This document shows positions 19,393 through 22,902 of a DNA stretch of 22,902 nucleotides, piece after piece. The translations under genes were made by a program, and so were the position numbers. Below the pieces are notes generated by a model, which ran no database searches, was not told where the DNA came from, and saw only the letters and a program-made list of their open reading frames with translations. The stretch spans positions 278,029-300,930 of the forward strand of contig BFEA01000067.1 of assembly GCA_003427395.1 (NCBI GenBank), in the 5' to 3' direction. The DNA is from Chara braunii. Lineage: Eukaryota > Streptophyta > Charophyceae > Charales > Characeae. Positions within the stretch are counted from its first letter, which is position 1; each line of letters begins with the position of its first letter.

Positions 19393-19491
19393 GGGCAAGG
19401 TCCCACTTGCACAAATTAGGAGACTTCGGGCGTTGATCTTTACTATCTACGGTCAGTATATCTCTTAATTCGTGCAAGTGGGACCAAGCCC
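19393..19491. mobile_element. palindromic MITE, copy 2
   Basis: A 99-bp copy of the element at 18107-18202, with the same GGGCAAGGTCCCACTTGCAC / GTGCAAGTGGGACCAAGCCC ends and nearly the same interior. It is flanked by the direct repeat CGG (19390-19392 and 19492-19494). Immediately beyond its right end is the 3' part of a minus-strand tRNA-like sequence, so it appears to have inserted into or at the end of that element. Confidence 0.85.
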
Positions 19492-19493
19492 CG

Positions 19494-19666
19494 GCAGGAT
19501 TCGAACCCATGATTTGGATATCAACGAAATCAGTTACAAAATAGTTACATGTGTGTCTTATAAAAGGGCGATCTCAAAAAAAATAAATAAAAAAAATAAA
19601 TAAAAAAAATTAAAATAAAAATAAAAGGGCGATGGCCTTGAGTTATCATCATTGAGCTGACCGGCC
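19494..19666 (-). mobile_element. tRNA-like retroposon head, interrupted by an A-rich insertion
   Basis: On the minus strand, GGCCGGTCAGCTCAATGATG (from about 19666) has the form of a tRNA 5' end with an A-box. GGGTTCGAATCC at 19508-19497 is an intact B-box, followed by TGCCGG, which could pair with the CCGG at the 5' end. The two boxes lie about 150 bp apart because an A-rich block with duplicated ends (19560-19633) sits between them. Removing it still leaves about 100 nt, too long for a tRNA without an intron. A SINE head or decayed tRNA pseudogene is the likely identity. MITE copy 2 abuts its 3' end. Confidence 0.5.
19560..19633 (+). mobile_element. bare A-rich retroposon tail with 13-bp target duplication
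   Basis: ATAAAAGGGCGAT occurs at 19560-19572 and again at 19621-19633. Between them are only CTC and 45 bases of A with scattered T. A perfect 13-bp duplication around an A-tail is the footprint of a LINE-driven insertion so severely 5'-truncated that only the tail remains. Confidence 0.7.
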
Positions 19667-19952
19667 CCAGGCAATTAAGAAATATTTGGTTTTACAAGTT
19701 CCATCATCTGGATTCGAACACGAGTTCCATGTGTGTAGAATGGATAGACATGAGCTGCGTATCCGCCTCCTCCTCCTCCTCCTCCTCCTCTGTTTTTTCT
19801 CCTTCTGTTTTTTTTTTTCGTTTTGCTCCTCCTCTCCTTTCCCTGTGTTGAGTCGACGACCACCACGTGGCAGAAGGTTCTGGGAGATCAGGGCGCTTCT
19901 TGTGTGGAGGAGGAAGAGGGCATTTCTTCTCGCTCTTCTCTCCCACTTCGCT

Positions 19953-19999
19953 AGCGGGAATGATGCTCGCTGGCGGGAAATGTCCTTGTTGGCGGGAAA
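19953..19999. promoter_or_regulatory. three 19-bp-spaced GCGGGAA motifs (E2F-like, candidate)
   Basis: AGCGGGAA (19953), GGCGGGAAA (19972) and GGCGGGAAA (19991) are spaced exactly 19 bp apart, within a weak 19-bp tandem. GGCGGGAAA is the reverse complement of the E2F/DP consensus TTTCCCGCC. No identifiable gene lies next to it, so regulatory function is speculative; it may be just a small minisatellite. Confidence 0.4.
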
Positions 20000-20151
20000 G
20001 ATGAGATCGGTTTGTCCTCCTCCCCTTCCCCCTCCCTGGCCCCCCCTCCTCAATCATGTCTACTCGAACCTGCAACATGTGGACGGGTGAGAGAAGCCCT
20101 CTCTCTCCCTCTCTCTCTCTCTTTTCCTTTCCCCGTTTTTTTTGCCTTATA

Positions 20152-20160
20152 TTAAAAAAG
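20152..20160. repeat. 9-bp target-site duplication, left copy
   Basis: TTAAAAAAG, identical to 20345-20353, directly bounds the 184-bp TIR element. It is A/T-rich, as Mutator-like insertion sites often are. Confidence 0.8.
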
Positions 20161-20344
20161 GAGAAAACTACGGCGCAGTCAGGGATTGAGTTTGTAATTG
20201 CACTTGAGGCAAAAGGGCCGGTAATGCTGAATGTATATGACCTACGTTTCGGGTCCGGTGGGGTCGCGTGGGGCTGTGTTGTATTCGCGGGATTGCCTGA
20301 AGTGCAATTACAAACTGTTTTCGTGACTGCGCCGAAGTTACCCC
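20161..20344. mobile_element. 184-bp non-autonomous TIR element, Mutator-like (MULE MITE)
   Basis: The left end (GAGAAAACTACGGCGCAG...) and the reverse complement of the right end (GGGGTAACTTCGGCGCAG...) align without gaps for about 51 bp. Shared words include CGGCGCAGTCA, AGTTTGTAATTGCACTT and AGGCA. The element is bounded by a 9-bp direct repeat. Long TIRs starting with G and a 9-bp target duplication are the signature of Mutator-like elements, as opposed to 8 bp (hAT), 3 bp (PIF/Harbinger, CACTA) or TA (mariner). The interior of about 82 bp is non-coding. Nothing in this window encodes a MURA transposase. Confidence 0.85.
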
Positions 20345-20353
20345 TTAAAAAAG
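20345..20353. repeat. 9-bp target-site duplication, right copy
   Basis: TTAAAAAAG, identical to 20152-20160. Confidence 0.8.
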
Positions 20354-20388
20354 TCTTCCATCTTAGCATTATTGTATCTATATCTGAT

Positions 20389-20466
20389 TCGGACAGGATT
20401 TGAACTCATGGTCTGTTCATCAACTGTTTTATGGGTTATGGGTGTACCATTCCGCCACATGGATTA
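20389..20466 (-). mobile_element. tRNA-Leu-like sequence (tRNA pseudogene or SINE head)
   Basis: On the minus strand, GTGGCGGAATGGTA at about 20458-20445 matches the D-arm/A-box of Leu-type tRNAs. AGTTCAAATCC at 20406-20396 is a one-mismatch B-box at normal tRNA spacing. Between them CATAAC/GTTGATG can form an anticodon-like stem with one bulge. The acceptor ends do not pair, so it is not a functional tRNA. No CCA or terminator is seen. Confidence 0.55.
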
Positions 20467-20641
20467 GGTAGCCAGCTACCCTGTCCTTTCTTTCAAAGTG
20501 CTGGCTGGCTGGTAAGATCGGCAACCCCTCTATCTATGTGGATCCTAAGAATGGGGAGACGGAGATTGACTTTTTTTTTTTTTAATAATAAAACGAAAAA
20601 AAAGAGATGGCTGTCCCCCGCTGAGGAGAAAGCAGCTTTTG

Positions 20642-20666
20642 AAAAAAAAAAAAAAAAAAAAAAAAA
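20642..20666. repeat. 25-base poly-A tract
   Basis: An unbroken A run followed by GAAGAGAAAAGAAAAAAG. Possible retroposon tail; no duplication found around it. Confidence 0.85.
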
Positions 20667-20990
20667 GAAGAGAAAAGAAAAAAGAGGACCGGGGAGATGA
20701 AGACGGAAGTATATTTCATCTTCTTGATCTTTTGTACCATCGATGTGGATCCTCAGAATGGAGAAATGGATGCGTTTCCTATTCTTCATCTTCTGCAATG
20801 CGGCAGATCGGATCGATCTCTTGACCTGCCGATCATTACTGTCGGCGTTACTACTGGTATGTCATTTGGCAATGCTATGTATTTGATATGCTATGTGTGT
20901 TGATCCTTTTCCCTTTTTCCTTTTTTCTGTGTGTGTGATACTGCTGTGTGTTGTAACGTTCGCTGCGCAAATTCCACAAAAAAAAAACCA

Positions 20991-21024
20991 TGACTGTGAT
21001 AGACCGTTTCGTCGGACTTCCACC
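20991..21024 (-). repeat. GACGAAAC-motif repeat, copy 1
   Basis: TGACTGTGA plus GTTTCGTCGGACTT (21006-21019) is shared with 21674-21707. In both places it is preceded by CACA and an A-run of eight or more. Read on the minus strand it gives AAGTCCGACGAAAC. This copy has lost the TGATGAG block present upstream in copy 2. Confidence 0.7.
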
Positions 21025-21584
21025 TTGTGTGTTGTGCGTTATGTTTTTTTTTTTTTTTTTTAATGGTTTTATGATATGTGCGCAGTAGATCCTTTTTTTT
21101 TTTTTCTTTCTTTCTTTCTCTTATGGCAGTCAGTAGATCCTCAGAATGCAAAGGGCCTCGCCGCACCATTCTCCAAATGTCAAGATTCTGAACGTATCTG
21201 GACTAATTCCGTCTCAGAATGCCCGGTTCTTAGCTCGTGATGCTTCCCTGGAATAGATCGAAGCGATCAATCAATAAGGACCACTGATTAATCAGGGTAG
21301 GGTCCTGTCCCGCCCCCCCTCCCCCCCTCCTCCCTTCTCTTTGAGGGACCACGACCACTCGATGTTTTGTTAAAAAAAAAGAAAAAAGAAAAAAAATTAT
21401 ATCCCTTTTCCCCTGCAAACCTACTAGTAATTGGATCCATCCCATTCTTCCTATCGTTATCCTCGGCGTTAAGCAATGGCAGGGGTTGGTTTTCATGCAT
21501 CTCTCCGCGGTCTATTTGTATGCGTAGAGGGCTGTTTTTTTTCATATGTTTCTTCACGATCGGTGTGTTTACATACTGTATTTG

Positions 21585-21599
21585 CTCTCTCTCTCTCTG

Positions 21600-21640
<41 letters not shown>
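21585..21640. repeat. (CT)n microsatellite
   Basis: CT dinucleotides with two short interruptions (TGTCTCTTT). Confidence 0.95.
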
Positions 21641-21642
<2 letters not shown>

Positions 21643-21673
21643 GCTGTGTATTCGCTGAACACAAAAAAAAGGG

Positions 21674-21720
21674 TGACTGTGACCTACGGTTTCGTCGGAC
21701 TTTCACAGACTCATCATCAG
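21674..21720 (-). repeat. GACGAAAC-motif repeat, copy 2 (hammerhead-like order)
   Basis: On the minus strand CTGATGATGAGTC (21720-21708) is followed after 11 bases by GACGAAACCG and then GTAGGTCACAGTC. The order TGATGAG, short stem, GACGAAAC parallels the motif at 22696-22732. Confidence 0.6.
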
Positions 21721-21849
21721 GAAGTTGAACCTGGACAGAAAGTCTGCCCAGGATGCATTTGACTGATGGACAAGCTCTTCCCACTTTGCCCAAAGTCAGC
21801 CATTGCCTTGAGGTAGAAAAGTGGTCGATTTTATTCACACCAACCCTGT

Positions 21850-21852
<3 letters not shown>

Positions 21853-21919
<67 letters not shown>
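21853..21919. repeat. (GT)n microsatellite
   Basis: About 33 uninterrupted GT units. Confidence 0.97.
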
Positions 21920-21923
<4 letters not shown>

Positions 21924-22694
21924 GAACGGACTCGATAGCATACCAGATCTCCTCATCTGCTGCCCTACATTATATATCTGTATTTTGGGCAACTTTGAGG
22001 CTGGATACAGGGACAAAGACCGGGCGGTCTATTCGGATGAAGACGGTTGTAGGGTTCTCAGCTCTTAGCCAGCACTCATCAGATTCGATCATAGTTGCAG
22101 GAGGCACCGACTAACCCCCTCAGTCCCCGCGCCACCTCTCCCCTCACCTCACTCCAGCTCTCCTCACATCCTCCACTCCCCTCCACGCCCCCCCCTTTTG
22201 GTACCGAAGAGGGCATCAGCTGTATCCACAAGTAGATAGCTGTGTGTTATCGAGAGCTCACGGTAATAGGCAAAGGCACAAAAAAGGGCAAAACGGCTAT
22301 GGTGGACTTTCCTTGTAGGACAGTTTAACATATAAGAAGTGGAGGGTTTGGGGATTTTCTAACTCCTCTTCCCCGCTCCCCCCCCCCCTGTCTGGTCGGT
22401 ATATCTGTAATCAAGTTCTGGCAGTCGCCTCCTACCTTTTCCCCCATCCCTGCGGGCGGCCCCCTCTCCCTCCCTTCCCCTCGCCTTCCTCCCCCTTATG
22501 CCTCTCAAATTGACTCGACAGAACAAGCAACGGACCTGTAAGGCAACGGTCCGACAATGCGTAAGATGTTTCCCCGTGCATGTGTGACCATGCCTGGATA
22601 TACTTATGCACATATGGTTATGTGTAGGTAGATGTCGGTATGTATATAGTTTATACGTCGTAAACATCTATGCTCTGGAAGTTGGGCACAACCT
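21920..22694. other. no recognisable gene
   Basis: About 775 bp, including pyrimidine-rich stretches at 22130-22200 and 22370-22500. Frames are at most 102 codons and reflect composition. No tRNA boxes or TIRs noticed. Confidence 0.45.
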
Positions 22695-22695
22695 T

Positions 22696-22732
22696 GTGAT
22701 GAGTCCGCTAGAGCTTGACGAAACGGTTTGTC
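22696..22732 (+). ncRNA. hammerhead-ribozyme-like core, probably inactive
   Basis: GTGATGAGTC, then a small stem (GCT/AGC), then GACGAAAC, then GGTTTGTC. Hammerhead cores have CUGANGA, a stem II closed by G-C, GAAA, and a UH cleavage site. Here UGAUGA, a GUC/GAC stem II, GAAA and GUC are all present in order, but the invariant C3 is G and I find no good stem I between the flanks. The similar copy at 21674-21720 supports a repeat family, possibly a retroelement end. Activity is unlikely for this copy. Confidence 0.35.
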
Positions 22733-22744
22733 GCGCGATTATCT

Positions 22745-22771
22745 TCTTCGTCGACTTCAGAGTCACGAAGA
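22745..22771. repeat. 27-bp hairpin
   Basis: TCTTCGT(C)GACT pairs with AGTCACGAAGA around a TCAG loop, 11 pairs with one bulged C. It follows the hammerhead-like motif by 13 bp. Confidence 0.7.
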
Positions 22772-22814
22772 TTGATATACACAGTCAAAGAGGACTGAAA
22801 TACACCCGCAACAT

Positions 22815-22816
<2 letters not shown>

Positions 22817-22902
<86 letters not shown>
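22817..22902. repeat. (AG)n microsatellite at the window edge
   Basis: An uninterrupted AG run to the last base, the complement of the CT run at the left edge. Confidence 0.98.

Larger units (their letters stand above)
20538..21148. repeat. dispersed GTGGATCCTMAGAATGG motif, three copies
   Basis: ATGTGGATCCTMAGAATGG occurs at about 20536-20554 and 20744-20762, with a shorter form AGATCCTCAGAATG at 21135-21148. The first two copies share flanking purine-rich sequence (GRGARAYGGA). They are likely remnants of a diverged repeat with units of a few hundred bases. Confidence 0.5.

Noticed and set aside
19701-19750. Third tRNA gene based on a B-box at 19709-19721
   Set aside because: Only the B-box is convincing; no A-box, paired T-stem or acceptor stem.
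19704-20369. 221-codon minus-strand frame
   Set aside because: It crosses the whole Mutator-type MITE, one of its target duplications and a CTC-rich tract, so the frame is accidental.
20389-20466. Functional tRNA-Leu gene
   Set aside because: Acceptor strands do not pair, T-stem has mismatches, and no terminator is seen; kept only as a tRNA-like relic.

Overview
This is eukaryotic, repeat-dominated intergenic DNA. There are no operons and no long intact reading frame. Both ends are dinucleotide microsatellites, and CT, GT, TTC, poly-A and poly-T tracts recur throughout. The best taxonomic clue is a U6 snRNA copy on the minus strand at 18915-19020. Its short 5' hairpin and the motif after it follow the land-plant/green-lineage form rather than the animal form, so a green-lineage genome is favoured; a streptophyte alga would fit, but that is inference.

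Left part (1-9.6 kb): microsatellites, a (CA)n-associated repeat family, a tRNA-headed SINE-like element (minus strand, about 2.26-2.58 kb), a frame-damaged transposase-like coding module duplicated with an exact 320-bp offset (3.69-4.25 kb), the decayed C-terminal end of a non-LTR retrotransposon ORF2 (about 6.7-7.2 kb), and two minisatellites (39 bp and 80 bp periods). Middle (9.6-15 kb): the start of a LINE AP-endonuclease domain (9.66-9.93 kb) that shares a 57-bp block with 5.32 kb, then long stretches without recognisable genes, a decayed minus-strand reading frame of unknown identity (13.3-14.5 kb) and a 149-bp foldback (15.0 kb).

Right part (15.7-22.9 kb): the most structured region. 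A 54-bp minisatellite with a higher-order A-B-C arrangement runs directly into a 1.45-kb array of more than twenty different, locally self-complementary hairpins. After that come two copies of a small palindromic MITE with 3-bp target duplications, a U6 retrocopy bounded by a perfect 13-bp direct repeat, tRNA-like retroposon heads (one split by an A-rich insertion with its own 13-bp duplication), and a 184-bp TIR element with a 9-bp target duplication of Mutator type. A small motif family resembling the hammerhead ribozyme core lies near the right end.

Taken together, the window is an accumulation of non-autonomous mobile elements: LINE-mobilised RNAs (U6, tRNA-like SINEs, a bare A-tail) and TIR elements (MITEs). 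The only autonomous-element remnants are broken LINE and transposase-like fragments. No host protein-coding gene can be supported from this sequence, although short exons of an intron-rich gene cannot be excluded.
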